DNA from: Azospirillum sp. TSH64
Lineage (GTDB): Bacteria; Pseudomonadota; Alphaproteobacteria; Azospirillales; Azospirillaceae
Assembly: GCF_003116035.1 (NCBI RefSeq)
Contig: NZ_LGQW01000015.1
Coordinates: 579,156-643,155, forward strand
DNA: 64,000 nucleotides
Direction: 5' to 3'
This document shows, in pieces, positions 18,753 to 27,516 of the stretch. The notes below the pieces were generated by a model. The model worked only from the letters and a program-made list of their open reading frames with translations. It made no database searches and was not told the origin of the DNA. A program made the translations under genes and the position numbers. Each line of letters opens with the position of its first letter. The first letter of the stretch is position 1.

Positions 18753-19661
18753 ATGAGCGATCCCCGGCATCTGAACCGCATCGCCTATTTCGCCGCGGTG
18801 GTGGAGACCGGCTCCTTCACCGCGGCGGCGGCACGGCTGGGCATCACCAAGGCGGTGGTCAGCCAGCAGGTGGCGAAGCTGGAGGAGGAGGTCGGGGCCA
18901 GCCTGCTGGTCCGCACCACCCGCAAGGTGAGGCCGACCGAGGCCGGCATGGCTTTCCACCGCCGCTGCGTCGTGATCCTGCGCGAGGCCGAGGATGCCTT
19001 CGGCGAGCTGGCGGAGACCGCGGCGGCGCCCTCCGGGCTGCTGCGGCTGACCGCCCCCTTCGATTACGGGGTCGCGGTCGTCGTTCCGGCCATCGCCGCC
19101 TTCGTCGCCGCCCACCCCGCCTGCAAGGCCGACATGGCCCTGTCCGACCAGTCGCTCGACCTCGTCGGCGGCACCTTCGACCTCGCCATCCGCGTCGGCT
19201 GGCTGGCCGACACCAGCCTTCAGGCCCGCCAGTTCGGCAGTTTCCAGCAGCTTCTGGTCGGCACCCCGGCGCTTGCCTCCCGGATCGGCGAGAGTGCCGG
19301 GCCGGACGACATCGCCGCCCTGCCCTTCGTCGCCAACACGGTGCTGCGCACCCCGCTGAGCTGGCAGTTCACCGCCGCGACAGGAGAAATGCGCACGGTG
19401 TCGCTGCGGGCATCCATCGCACTGGACGCCACCTTCGCCGTGCGGGAGGCGGTGCGCGAGGGGGCCGGGCTGTCGGTCCTGCCGGATTACTGCGTGGCCG
19501 ACGATCTGGCGTCCGGCCGGCTCGTCCGCCTCCTGCCGGGCTGGAGCCTGCCGCCGGGCGGCATCCATGCCGTCTTCCCGGCCGCCCGTTACCGCCCGAC
19601 CAAGGTGCGGGCCTTCGTCGATCTGCTGACGGAGCGCGAGCGGCAGCGGATGGCGGGGTGA
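18753..19661 (+). CDS. LysR-family transcriptional regulator
   Basis: A 302-residue regulator with an N-terminal winged helix-turn-helix (LNRIAYFAAVVETGSFTAAA, then RLGITKAVVSQQVAKLEEEV) and an effector domain from about residue 90. The type is that of DsbA- or quinone-oxidoreductase-linked LysR proteins such as the YhjC/AaeR branch. Start 18753 (MSDPRHLNR) is chosen; an upstream ATG at 18699 would sit inside the operator dyad. It is divergent from the DsbA-like gene, its likely target. A TTCGCCGC/GCGGCGAA hairpin follows its stop. Confidence 0.87.
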   Translation: MSDPRHLNRIAYFAAVVETGSFTAAAARLGITKAVVSQQVAKLEEEVGASLLVRTTRKVRPTEAGMAFHRRCVVILREAEDAFGELAETAAAPSGLLRLTAPFDYGVAVVVPAIAAFVAAHPACKADMALSDQSLDLVGGTFDLAIRVGWLADTSLQARQFGSFQQLLVGTPALASRIGESAGPDDIAALPFVANTVLRTPLSWQFTAATGEMRTVSLRASIALDATFAVREAVREGAGLSVLPDYCVADDLASGRLVRLLPGWSLPPGGIHAVFPAARYRPTKVRAFVDLLTERERQRMAG

Positions 19662-19694
19662 GAGGCGGGAGTGGGCGGGCGGGAGACCGGGGGA

Positions 19695-19723
19695 GTTCGC
19701 CGCGACGGATCCCGCTGCGGCGA
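19695..19723 (+). terminator. Hairpin after the LysR gene
   Basis: TTCGCCGC (19695-19702) pairs perfectly with GCGGCGAA (19716-19723); the following bases are ATTTCTC, so the U-tract is poor. It lies 34 nt after the LysR stop and before the GMC oxidoreductase gene. Probably a terminator, perhaps Rho-assisted. Confidence 0.5.
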
Positions 19724-19800
19724 AATTTCTCTGGATCGTCCGCCCGGTCAGCAATCTAATATGCCTGACAAATCAACAGATCCCCTCGGGAGGGACGCGG

Positions 19801-21450
19801 ATGGCGGACGGGATGGCGGGCGTGCTCGACTTCGGCAGCTTCGATTACATCATCGCAGGCGGCGGCACGGCCGGCTGCGTGCTGGCCAACCGGCTGTCGG
19901 CCGATCCCGACGTTTCGGTCCTGCTGCTGGAGGCCGGCGGCAAGGACAGCTGGGTGTGGCTGCACATCCCCGCCGGCTATCTGTTCTGCATCGGCAACCC
20001 GCGCACCGACTGGTGTTTCAAGACGGAAGCCGAGCCGGGGCTGAACGGCCGCAGCATCCACTATGCCCGCGGCAAGGTGCTGGGCGGCTGCTCGTCGATC
20101 AACGGCATGATCGCCATGCGCGGGCAGGCGCGCGATTACGACGACTGGGCCGCCCTCACCGGCGACAGCCGCTGGAGCTGGAAAGAGGTGCTGCCGGTCT
20201 TCAAGGGCAGCGAGGATTACTGGCGCGGTGCCGACGAGATGCATGGCAGCGGCGGCGAGTGGCGGGTGGAGCGGCAGCGGCTGCGCTGGGATTTGCTCGA
20301 CCGCTTCGCCGAGGCGGCGCAACAGGTCGGCATTCCCCGCAACGACGATTTCAACCGCGGCGACAATCTGGGCGTCGGCAGCTTCGAGGTGAACCAGAAG
20401 GGCGGCATCCGCTGGAGCGCGGCCAAGGCCTTCCTGCGTCCCGCCCTCGACCGCCCGAACCTGAAGCTCGCCATCGACGCGGCCATCGACCGGGTGGAGA
20501 TCGCCGACGGCCGCGCCACCGGCATCCGCTTCACCGTGAATGGCGAGCCGGCGCGGGCGACCTCCAGGATCGAGACGGTGCTGGCCGCTGGGTCGATCGG
20601 CAGCCCGGCGATCCTCCAGCGCTCCGGCATCGGCCCGGCGGCGCATCTGAAGTCCCTCGGCATTCCGGTGGTGCTGGATGCGCCGGACGTCGGCGCCAAT
20701 CTGCAGGACCATCTGCAACTGCGCATGATCTACAAGGTCGACGGCATCGTCACGCTGAACAAGCGGGCCGGCAACCTGTTCGGCAAGGCGATGATGGGGC
20801 TGGAATATGCGCTGTTCCGCAAGGGGCCGCTGACCATGGCGCCCAGCCAGCTCGGCGTCTTCGCCAAATCGTCGCCGGAGGTCGGGAGCGCCGATTTGGA
20901 ATATCACGTGCAGCCGCTGTCGCTGGAGAAGTTCGGCGACCCGCTGCACGGCTTCCCCGCCTTCACCGCCAGCGTCTGCGACCTGCGCCCGGCGTCGCGC
21001 GGCTGGACCCGCATCACCAGCGCCGATCATCGCGCCAACCCGGCCATCGCCCCCTGCTACCTGTCCGATCCGGCCGACCGGGCGAAGGCGGCCAAGGCGC
21101 TGGCGCTGACCCGGCGCATCGTCTCGCAGCCGGCGCTGGCCCCCTACCACCCGCAGGAATACAAGCCCGGCCCCAGCTTCCAGAGCGAGGAGGAGCTGGC
21201 GCAGGCCGCCGGCGACATCGGCACCACCATCTTCCACCCGGTCGGCACCTGCCGGATGGGCGGCGCCGACGATGCCACCGCCGTCACCGATGCGGAGATG
21301 CGGGTGAGGGGGGTGCGCGGCCTGCGGGTGATCGACGCCTCGGTGATGCCGACGCTGACGTCGGGCAACACCAACACGCCGACGGTGATGATCGCCGAAC
21401 GCGGTGCCGCCCTGATGCGGGCCGACCGCCGCGCCGCCCTGCGGGGGTGA
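19801..21450 (+). CDS. GMC-family FAD oxidoreductase (choline/alcohol dehydrogenase-like)
   Basis: A 549-residue flavoprotein of the glucose-methanol-choline family. Seen: the FAD dinucleotide-binding motif in DYIIAGGGTAGCVLANRLS near residue 16, ARGKVLGGCSSINGM (GMC signature 1), ETVLAAGSIGSPAILQRSG (signature 2), and the C-terminal HPVGTCRMGG and SGNTNTPTVMIAER with the active His and Asn. It oxidises an alcohol at a membrane or quinone-linked site; choline dehydrogenase (BetA) and alkanol dehydrogenase (AlkJ) are the nearest functional guesses, but no bet genes are adjacent. GGGAGGG sits 6 nt before the ATG. It is monocistronic or runs into the next gene 162 nt downstream. Confidence 0.85.
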   Translation: MADGMAGVLDFGSFDYIIAGGGTAGCVLANRLSADPDVSVLLLEAGGKDSWVWLHIPAGYLFCIGNPRTDWCFKTEAEPGLNGRSIHYARGKVLGGCSSINGMIAMRGQARDYDDWAALTGDSRWSWKEVLPVFKGSEDYWRGADEMHGSGGEWRVERQRLRWDLLDRFAEAAQQVGIPRNDDFNRGDNLGVGSFEVNQKGGIRWSAAKAFLRPALDRPNLKLAIDAAIDRVEIADGRATGIRFTVNGEPARATSRIETVLAAGSIGSPAILQRSGIGPAAHLKSLGIPVVLDAPDVGANLQDHLQLRMIYKVDGIVTLNKRAGNLFGKAMMGLEYALFRKGPLTMAPSQLGVFAKSSPEVGSADLEYHVQPLSLEKFGDPLHGFPAFTASVCDLRPASRGWTRITSADHRANPAIAPCYLSDPADRAKAAKALALTRRIVSQPALAPYHPQEYKPGPSFQSEEELAQAAGDIGTTIFHPVGTCRMGGADDATAVTDAEMRVRGVRGLRVIDASVMPTLTSGNTNTPTVMIAERGAALMRADRRAALRG

Positions 21451-21612
21451 CCCCGTCCGGACGGGCCGGTGCCGCGCAAAAATTTCGCTGACTCAGTCAA
21501 CAATCCGCAACAGGATTTTCCGAACACCCCCGATCCCCGGCCAACCCGCAAAATCATTTGCCTGCGAAAGGCGCAGACTTGTCCCCAGAAAAGAAATCCG
21601 AGGGGACGAGAG

Positions 21613-24600
21613 ATGGACGGCATGCCGAAAGGTCTGCGGCCGGAGCAGGTGGCGGCGGAACAGGCGCAGATCGACCGGAGCTATCGCCTCGACGACCGCT
21701 ACTGCCGCACCGAGGGGCAGGTCTATCTGTCCGGCACCCAGGCGCTGGTCCGTCTGCTGCTGCTCCAGGCGGAGAGCGACCGGCGGGCGGGGCTGAACAC
21801 CGCCGGCTTCGTCAGCGGCTATCGCGGCTCGCCGCTGGGCGGGCTGGATCAGGCGCTGTGGCAGGCTAGCCGGCATCTGGACGCCCACGCCATCACCTTC
21901 GTCCCCGGCGTGAACGAGGATCTGGGCGCCACCGCCGTCATGGGCACCCAGCAGGTCGAATCCTCGGGCGAGGCCACCGTCGATGGCGTGTTCGGCATGT
22001 GGTACGGCAAGGGGCCGGGGGTGGACCGCTCCGGCGACGTGCTGAAACACGCCAACGCCTATGGCAGCTCGCCGCGCGGCGGGGTGCTGGCGGTGGCCGG
22101 CGACGACCATGGCTGCGTGTCCTCCAGCATGCCGCACCAGAGCGACCTTGCGATGATCGCCTGGTCGATGCCGGTGCTGAACCCGTCGGGCGTGCGCGAG
22201 TATCTCGATTTCGGGCTCTACGGTTACGCCCTGTCGCGCTTTTCCGGCGCCTGGGTCGGGTTCAAGGCGATCTCGGAATCGGTGGAAAGCTCGGCCACCG
22301 TCCGGCTGCCGTCGCTGGAGCGCGGCTTCCTGCCGGTGGCGTTCGATCCGCCGCCGGGGGGCCTGCATTACCGCTGGCCCGACCTGCCCAGCCTCGCCAT
22401 CGAAGAGCGGCTGGCCGCCAAGGTCGCGGCGGTGAAGGCCTTCGCCCGCGTCAACCGCATCGACCGCACTGTCCTTGGGAGTGGCGGCTGGCTGCGCATC
22501 GTCACCACCGGCAAGGCGCATCTCGACCTGATGGAGGCGCTGCGCCTGCTGGGCATCGGCCCGGCGGAAGCGGCGGAGATCGGGCTGTCGGTCCACAAGA
22601 TCGGCCTGTCCTGGCCGCTGGAGCCCGACTTCGCCCTGACCGCCGCGCGCGGCGCGGAAGAAATCCTCGTGGTCGAGGAGAAGGCGCCGGTCATCGAGAG
22701 CCAGCTGAAGGATCTGCTGTTCCATTTGCCGGCCGGCGAACGGCCGCGTGCCGTCGTCGGCAAGACCGACGAGTTCGGCGCGCCCCTGCTGCCCGCCACC
22801 GGGGAGTTGCGGCCCTGGATCGTCGCCAAGGCGCTGGTGGAGCGCATCCGCCACCGCTTCCCCCAGCGTGATTTCTCCGCAAGGCTGGCGGAGCTGCTGC
22901 CGGGCGAGGCGCCCGCCGCCCCTGCCCTGCCCCGCACGCCCTATTTCTGCTCCGGCTGTCCGCACAACAGCTCGACCAAGGTGCCCGACGGCAGCAAGGC
23001 GATGGCCGGCATCGGCTGCCATTTCATGGCGTCGTGGATGGACCGCGACACGGTGGGGCTCAGCCAGATGGGCGGCGAGGGCGTCAGCTGGATCGGGCAG
23101 GCGCCCTTCAGCAAGCGCCCGCACATCTTCCAGAATCTGGGCGAGGGCACCTATTTCCATTCCGGCCTGCTGGCGATCCGGCAGGCGGTGGCCGCCAGGA
23201 TCAATATCACCTACAAGATCCTGTTCAACGACGCCGTCGCCATGACCGGCGGCCAGCCGGTGGACGGCCCGATCTCCGTCGACGCCATCACCCGCCAGTT
23301 GGCGGCGGAGGGCATCACCCGCATTGCCGTGGTCAGCGACGCACCGGAGAAATACGACAGCCGGTCCGGCCTCGCCCCCTTCGCCACCGTGCATCACCGT
23401 GAGGATCTCGACGCCGTCCAGCGCGAGATGCGCGAGATTTCCGGCGTTACGGCAATCGTCTATGAGCAGACCTGTGCGGCGGAGAAGCGCCGCCGGCGCA
23501 AGCGCGGCACCATGGCCGACCCGGCGCGCCGGATGGTGATCAACGATCTGGTCTGCGAAGGCTGCGGCGATTGCGGGAAGAAGTCGAACTGCCTGTCGGT
23601 GCAGCCCAAGCAGACCGAATTCGGCGTGAAGCGGCAGATCGACCAGTCCAGCTGCAACAAGGACTATTCCTGCGCCGACGGCTTCTGCCCCAGCTTCGTC
23701 TCGGTGGTCGGCGGGTCATTGCGCAAGCCGAACCCCGACAGGGTCGCCGCCCGCTTCGCCGACGATCTGGCGGCGCTGCCGCTGCCGCAGCTTGCCGCCA
23801 GTGCCGACCCGGCCGAGATCCTCATCGTCGGCGTCGGCGGCACCGGAATCGTCACCATCGGGGCGGTGCTGGCGATGGCGGCGCATCTGGAGGGCAAGGC
23901 GTCCTCGGTGCTCGACTTCATGGGCTTCGCGCAGAAGGGCGGCGCGGTCTATAGCTATCTGCGGGTGGCGGAGGATGCGGGTCGGCTCAATCAGGCGCGG
24001 ATCGATCCGAAACAGGCGCAGCTGGTGCTGGCCTGCGACACGGTGGTCGCGGCCTCGCCGGACGCGCTGAAGACGGTGCGGCTGGGCCGCACGCGGGTGG
24101 TGGCGAACGCCCATGTCGCCCCCACCGGCGCCTTCACCCGCGATGGTCGCAAACTGCCCGATGCCGGATCGCTGCTGCGATCCTTGCGCCGCGCCGCGGG
24201 ACCTGAGCGGGTGGAGGTGGTGGACGCCAACCGGGTGGTCACCGCGCTGTTCGGCGACAGCATCCTCGCCAACGTCTTCCTGATGGGCGTCGCCTTCCAG
24301 AAGGGGCTGCTGCCGGTCGGGCTGGAGGCGCTGACCCGCGCCATCGAGCTGAACGGCACCGGCGTGCCCGCCAATCTGCGCGCCTTCGCCTTCGGCCGCC
24401 TCGCGGCGCACCGGCCGGAGCTGCTGGCGACACTGGGGGCGGAAGAGGACGCGCCGGCCACCGATCTGGCGAGCATCGTCGAGCGGCGGGCGGCGTTCCT
24501 GGCCGATTATCAGGACAGCGCCTATGCCGACCGTTACCGCGCGCTGGTAGAGCGGGCAAGGCAGGCGGAGGCCCGCGTCGCCCCCGGATCGACGGCGCTG

Positions 24601-25113
24601 TCGGAAGCGGTGGCGCGCAGCGCCTTCAAGCTGATGGCCTACAAGGACGAGTATGAGGTCGCCCGCCTGCACAGCGACCCCAGCTTCCGCAAGAGCCTGG
24701 AGGAGCGTTTCGACGGTGACTGGAAGCCGGTCTTCCACCTCGCCCCGCCCCTGCTGTCGCGCGAGACCAACGGCTATGGCGAGCCGCGCAAGATGGCGCT
24801 GGGCGGCTGGATCCTGCCGGTGTTCCGCGGGCTGGCGGCGATGAAAAAGCTGCGCGGCACGGCGCTGGACCCGTTCGGTTACACGGCGGAGCGGAAGATG
24901 GAGCGCGCCCTGGTCGCCCGCTTTGAGGCGACGGTGGCAGAGATCGCCGAGCGTCTGTCGGCCGACCGGCTCGCCACCTCGGTGGAGCTGGCGGCCTTGC
25001 CGCAGGAGATCCGCGGCTTCGGCCCGGTCAAGCAGCGCGCGGTGGAGGCGGTCGAGCCGCGCTGGCGGGCGCTGGAACAGCGGCTGCGCGAGCGGGCTGC
25101 ACAGGCGGCGTGA
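21613..25113 (+). CDS. Indolepyruvate ferredoxin oxidoreductase-family protein (fused alpha and gamma)
   Basis: A 1166-residue protein of the 2-oxoacid oxidoreductase family. Residues about 25-420 are pyrimidine- and thiamine-binding type regions (GFVSGYRGSPLGG near the start). FCSGCPHNSSTKVPDGS and MGGEGVSWIGQAPF begin the TPP-binding half, with Cys-rich LVCEGCGDCGKKSNC and CNKDYSCADGFCP as iron-sulfur ligands. From about residue 735, VGVGGTGIVTIGAVLAM begins the gamma domain. This is the large single-chain form found in alpha- and betaproteobacteria, proposed to oxidise arylpyruvates such as indolepyruvate or phenylpyruvate to acyl-CoA; in Azospirillum this would connect to tryptophan/IAA metabolism. 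Start 21613 has AGGGGACGAG upstream. It converges on the next gene 7 nt away. Confidence 0.87.
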   Translation: MDGMPKGLRPEQVAAEQAQIDRSYRLDDRYCRTEGQVYLSGTQALVRLLLLQAESDRRAGLNTAGFVSGYRGSPLGGLDQALWQASRHLDAHAITFVPGVNEDLGATAVMGTQQVESSGEATVDGVFGMWYGKGPGVDRSGDVLKHANAYGSSPRGGVLAVAGDDHGCVSSSMPHQSDLAMIAWSMPVLNPSGVREYLDFGLYGYALSRFSGAWVGFKAISESVESSATVRLPSLERGFLPVAFDPPPGGLHYRWPDLPSLAIEERLAAKVAAVKAFARVNRIDRTVLGSGGWLRIVTTGKAHLDLMEALRLLGIGPAEAAEIGLSVHKIGLSWPLEPDFALTAARGAEEILVVEEKAPVIESQLKDLLFHLPAGERPRAVVGKTDEFGAPLLPATGELRPWIVAKALVERIRHRFPQRDFSARLAELLPGEAPAAPALPRTPYFCSGCPHNSSTKVPDGSKAMAGIGCHFMASWMDRDTVGLSQMGGEGVSWIGQAPFSKRPHIFQNLGEGTYFHSGLLAIRQAVAARINITYKILFNDAVAMTGGQPVDGPISVDAITRQLAAEGITRIAVVSDAPEKYDSRSGLAPFATVHHREDLDAVQREMREISGVTAIVYEQTCAAEKRRRRKRGTMADPARRMVINDLVCEGCGDCGKKSNCLSVQPKQTEFGVKRQIDQSSCNKDYSCADGFCPSFVSVVGGSLRKPNPDRVAARFADDLAALPLPQLAASADPAEILIVGVGGTGIVTIGAVLAMAAHLEGKASSVLDFMGFAQKGGAVYSYLRVAEDAGRLNQARIDPKQAQLVLACDTVVAASPDALKTVRLGRTRVVANAHVAPTGAFTRDGRKLPDAGSLLRSLRRAAGPERVEVVDANRVVTALFGDSILANVFLMGVAFQKGLLPVGLEALTRAIELNGTGVPANLRAFAFGRLAAHRPELLATLGAEEDAPATDLASIVERRAAFLADYQDSAYADRYRALVERARQAEARVAPGSTALSEAVARSAFKLMAYKDEYEVARLHSDPSFRKSLEERFDGDWKPVFHLAPPLLSRETNGYGEPRKMALGGWILPVFRGLAAMKKLRGTALDPFGYTAERKMERALVARFEATVAEIAERLSADRLATSVELAALPQEIRGFGPVKQRAVEAVEPRWRALEQRLRERAAQAA

Positions 25114-25120
25114 GACCGCC

Positions 25121-26794
25121 TTACTTTTCGAGGAAATGCAGGAAGGGGAAGGCTTCAAAGTCGAAGCGGATCAGGGCCGGCGCCTCGCCGTTGCGGACCA
25201 GATGGTCGTGGGTGCAGTAGGGGGCCGCCTGATCCAGCCCCCAGAAGGCCCGGCCCTCGTCGAAATGCCGGCCGATATAGCCGGCGACGAGGTCGAGATA
25301 ACGCTGTGCCGCCGGTGTGCGGTTGAAGGCGAGGAAGCCGGCGAGGAAATCGCGGGTGGGCCCGCGGCCCCGGCGGTCCTGCATCACCGCCACGTCCCAG
25401 GACGGCCACGCCGCCATGGCGAGGCCGGGATCTTCGAGCAGCAGCGCATCGACATCGATCTGGATCACCGGCCCCGCCCCCGCCCGCAAAAGCTGCTGCG
25501 TCACCGCGAAACGGGCGGAGGCGTAATAGGTGAGCCGCACCGGCTCCGGCAGGGCGCTGAGATCCACGGCTTCGAAGGAGACCGACAGCGGCAGGCCGTC
25601 GCCGGCCAGCCGCATCAACTCGGCCTCGACATCGGCCGGCGGGTTGACGACATGGACATGCAGGGCGCAGGAGGCGGCCTTGTTTTGCCAGCTTTCGAGA
25701 AAGCCGGCGCCGAAGCGGCGCCAGTAACCGCCGTCGCAGCCGACCAGCAGGATCGGCCGGCCATCGGACTTGGGGGCCTTCGGCATGCGGCGGGCGGCAC
25801 GGGCGAAGCAGTGCGGCGGCTCGGCGGCCAGCCGCGCGAAGAAGGCCGGCCCGCCATGCACCATCGACCACAGCAGCATCTCGAAATCGGCGGCGATGTC
25901 TTCCGCCGTCCAATGGCGGGCGAACTTGCGGAAATAGCGCTCGGCAAGGGCGAGCCGCTGCCGCCGGTAGAGGGCGTAGCAGACCACCGACAGGGCGACG
26001 CTGTCGCGCGGCTCCGCCATCAGCCGGCGGCGGGCGGCGGCGGCGACCCGCTCCAGCGTCGCGTCGTCCATCACGCCGGTCTGGATCGCGACGACCGCCG
26101 TCCCGAACAGGTTCCGGCAGGCATCGCCATGGCCGCCGTCGGCGGCACGGGCGAAGGCCGCGATGGCCTCGGCCAGGGCAGCCCGGTCGACCAGCCGGCC
26201 GGCAGCGGCAAGGGTGGCGCCCATCACCCGGCTCGCCGCCAGCCGGCACAGGCCGAGACGGTACAGGCAGTCGGGCCGGCCGGGCTGGAGCTCGTCCAGC
26301 CGGCGGTAGTGTGCCTCGGCCTCCGCCGTCCGGTCCTGGGCGTACAGGCAATCGCCGAGCCGCAGCAGGTAGCCGTCGGTGTCCGGCGCCAGCCGCAAGG
26401 CCCGGCGCAGCGCCTCGGCCGCTCCGCTTCCGTCGCCAAGGTCGGTCAGGGCGCCGGCGAGGTTGCCGAACGGCTTGACCCAGGCGGGGTCAAGCGCCAG
26501 CGCCGCCCGGTGCTGGCCGGCCGCCTGGGCGGCCTGCGTCGCCGCCCGCAGCGCCGAGCCCAGATTGTCGCGGTAGGCGGCGCACAGGGGATCCCGACCG
26601 ATCGCCTCGCCGATCAGCCGCACCGCTTCGGCATGCTCGCCCGACTGGTGGTGCAGCACGCCCAGCAGGTGCCACGCGTCGGCCACCTCGGGGGCGGCCT
26701 GGAGGATCTTCCGGTAGATGTCCGCCGCCTCGGCCAGCCGGTTGCCCTGGTGCAGGCCGACGGCGATGCGCAAGGCTTCGGATATCGTGATCAT
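25121..26794 (-). CDS. TPR protein with glycosyltransferase-like C-terminus
   Basis: A 557-residue protein. Residues 1-310 are tetratricopeptide repeats, the first of which (MITISEALRIAVGLHQGNRL) closely parallels the start of the TPR glycosyltransferase at 51834. Residues about 345-557 are unlike TPR: a strand GRPILLVGCDGGYW, then QIDVDALLLEDP with a DxD motif and WDVAVMQD, reminiscent of GT-A nucleotide-sugar transferases. No known family could be confirmed. It follows bcsN by 13 nt on the same strand, so it is probably the last gene of the cellulose operon and may modify or regulate the polymer or an associated glycan. Confidence 0.65.
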   Translation of the reverse strand: MITISEALRIAVGLHQGNRLAEAADIYRKILQAAPEVADAWHLLGVLHHQSGEHAEAVRLIGEAIGRDPLCAAYRDNLGSALRAATQAAQAAGQHRAALALDPAWVKPFGNLAGALTDLGDGSGAAEALRRALRLAPDTDGYLLRLGDCLYAQDRTAEAEAHYRRLDELQPGRPDCLYRLGLCRLAASRVMGATLAAAGRLVDRAALAEAIAAFARAADGGHGDACRNLFGTAVVAIQTGVMDDATLERVAAAARRRLMAEPRDSVALSVVCYALYRRQRLALAERYFRKFARHWTAEDIAADFEMLLWSMVHGGPAFFARLAAEPPHCFARAARRMPKAPKSDGRPILLVGCDGGYWRRFGAGFLESWQNKAASCALHVHVVNPPADVEAELMRLAGDGLPLSVSFEAVDLSALPEPVRLTYYASARFAVTQQLLRAGAGPVIQIDVDALLLEDPGLAMAAWPSWDVAVMQDRRGRGPTRDFLAGFLAFNRTPAAQRYLDLVAGYIGRHFDEGRAFWGLDQAAPYCTHDHLVRNGEAPALIRFDFEAFPFLHFLEK

Positions 26795-26807
26795 CGCCGG
26801 CGCGCTC

Positions 26808-27506
26808 CTAAAGTCCCCCCAGATCCTGCACTTCCAGGATCGTTTCCGGCAGGGTCAGGGTCAGGCCGTCGAAGGGGGCCAGCAATGCCCGGATGTTGGA
26901 GCCGACGCCGCAGACCCGGTATTCCAGCCGGACGGCCTCGATCCGTTCCGGCAGCATCCGCTTGTGGTCGGTGATCAGCTGCCAGGCGAGGACACAGCTG
27001 TTCTCCGCGTCCTGGGCGGTCGCATAGTCGTAGTCGCCGTAGCGGTTGCGGCGGGCGATGTCGGCGACCTTCACCTTCATGTCGGGAAACTCGCGCCGGG
27101 TCGTCGCCGTCAGCGTTTCCATGGTGTAGAGCGGCACCGGGAACACGCGCGGCGGCTGGACCAGCGCGCCGAACAGGCTGTCCGGCAGCGTCTGCACGTC
27201 GACGGTCAGGCGGTTCTCCCCGGCCAGCGAGGTCGGGTTGCCCAGCGCCACATTGTAGGTCTTGTAGACCGTACCGGTGTCGCGCATGCGGGCGGCGACG
27301 ATGGGGAAGTCGCGGCTGTCCGGCAGCGTGACCGGCAGAGCCGCCGGCTGGATGCGGCGCCAGGGGGTGGCCGACTGGGTCAGGTTGTCGCGGACCCAGC
27401 CGGCGCAGCCGGAGGTCAGCAGCGTGGCCGCCGCCAGCGCCGCCCACAGCGCGGCGCGTCCCGCGGTCCGGTGAAACGGGGTCACGGCCATCTCCATTAC
27501 GGCCAT
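26808..27506 (-). CDS. bcsN: Cellulose biosynthesis lipoprotein BcsN
   Basis: A 232-residue lipoprotein: a hydrophobic segment (ALWAALAAATLLTSGC) with a lipobox ending in Cys, then a globular domain with YRVCGVGSNIRALLAPFDGL near the end, similar in position and type to alphaproteobacterial BcsN. BcsN occurs in the Agrobacterium/rhizobial class of cellulose operons; its biochemical role is not settled. ATG 27506 has AAGGAA about 7 nt upstream; an in-frame ATG at 27527 overlapping bcsK by 11 nt is less likely. Between the TPR gene (bcsK) and the TPR-glycosyltransferase gene. Confidence 0.72.
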   Translation of the reverse strand: MAVMEMAVTPFHRTAGRAALWAALAAATLLTSGCAGWVRDNLTQSATPWRRIQPAALPVTLPDSRDFPIVAARMRDTGTVYKTYNVALGNPTSLAGENRLTVDVQTLPDSLFGALVQPPRVFPVPLYTMETLTATTRREFPDMKVKVADIARRNRYGDYDYATAQDAENSCVLAWQLITDHKRMLPERIEAVRLEYRVCGVGSNIRALLAPFDGLTLTLPETILEVQDLGGL

Positions 27507-27516
27507 CGGGGCTTCC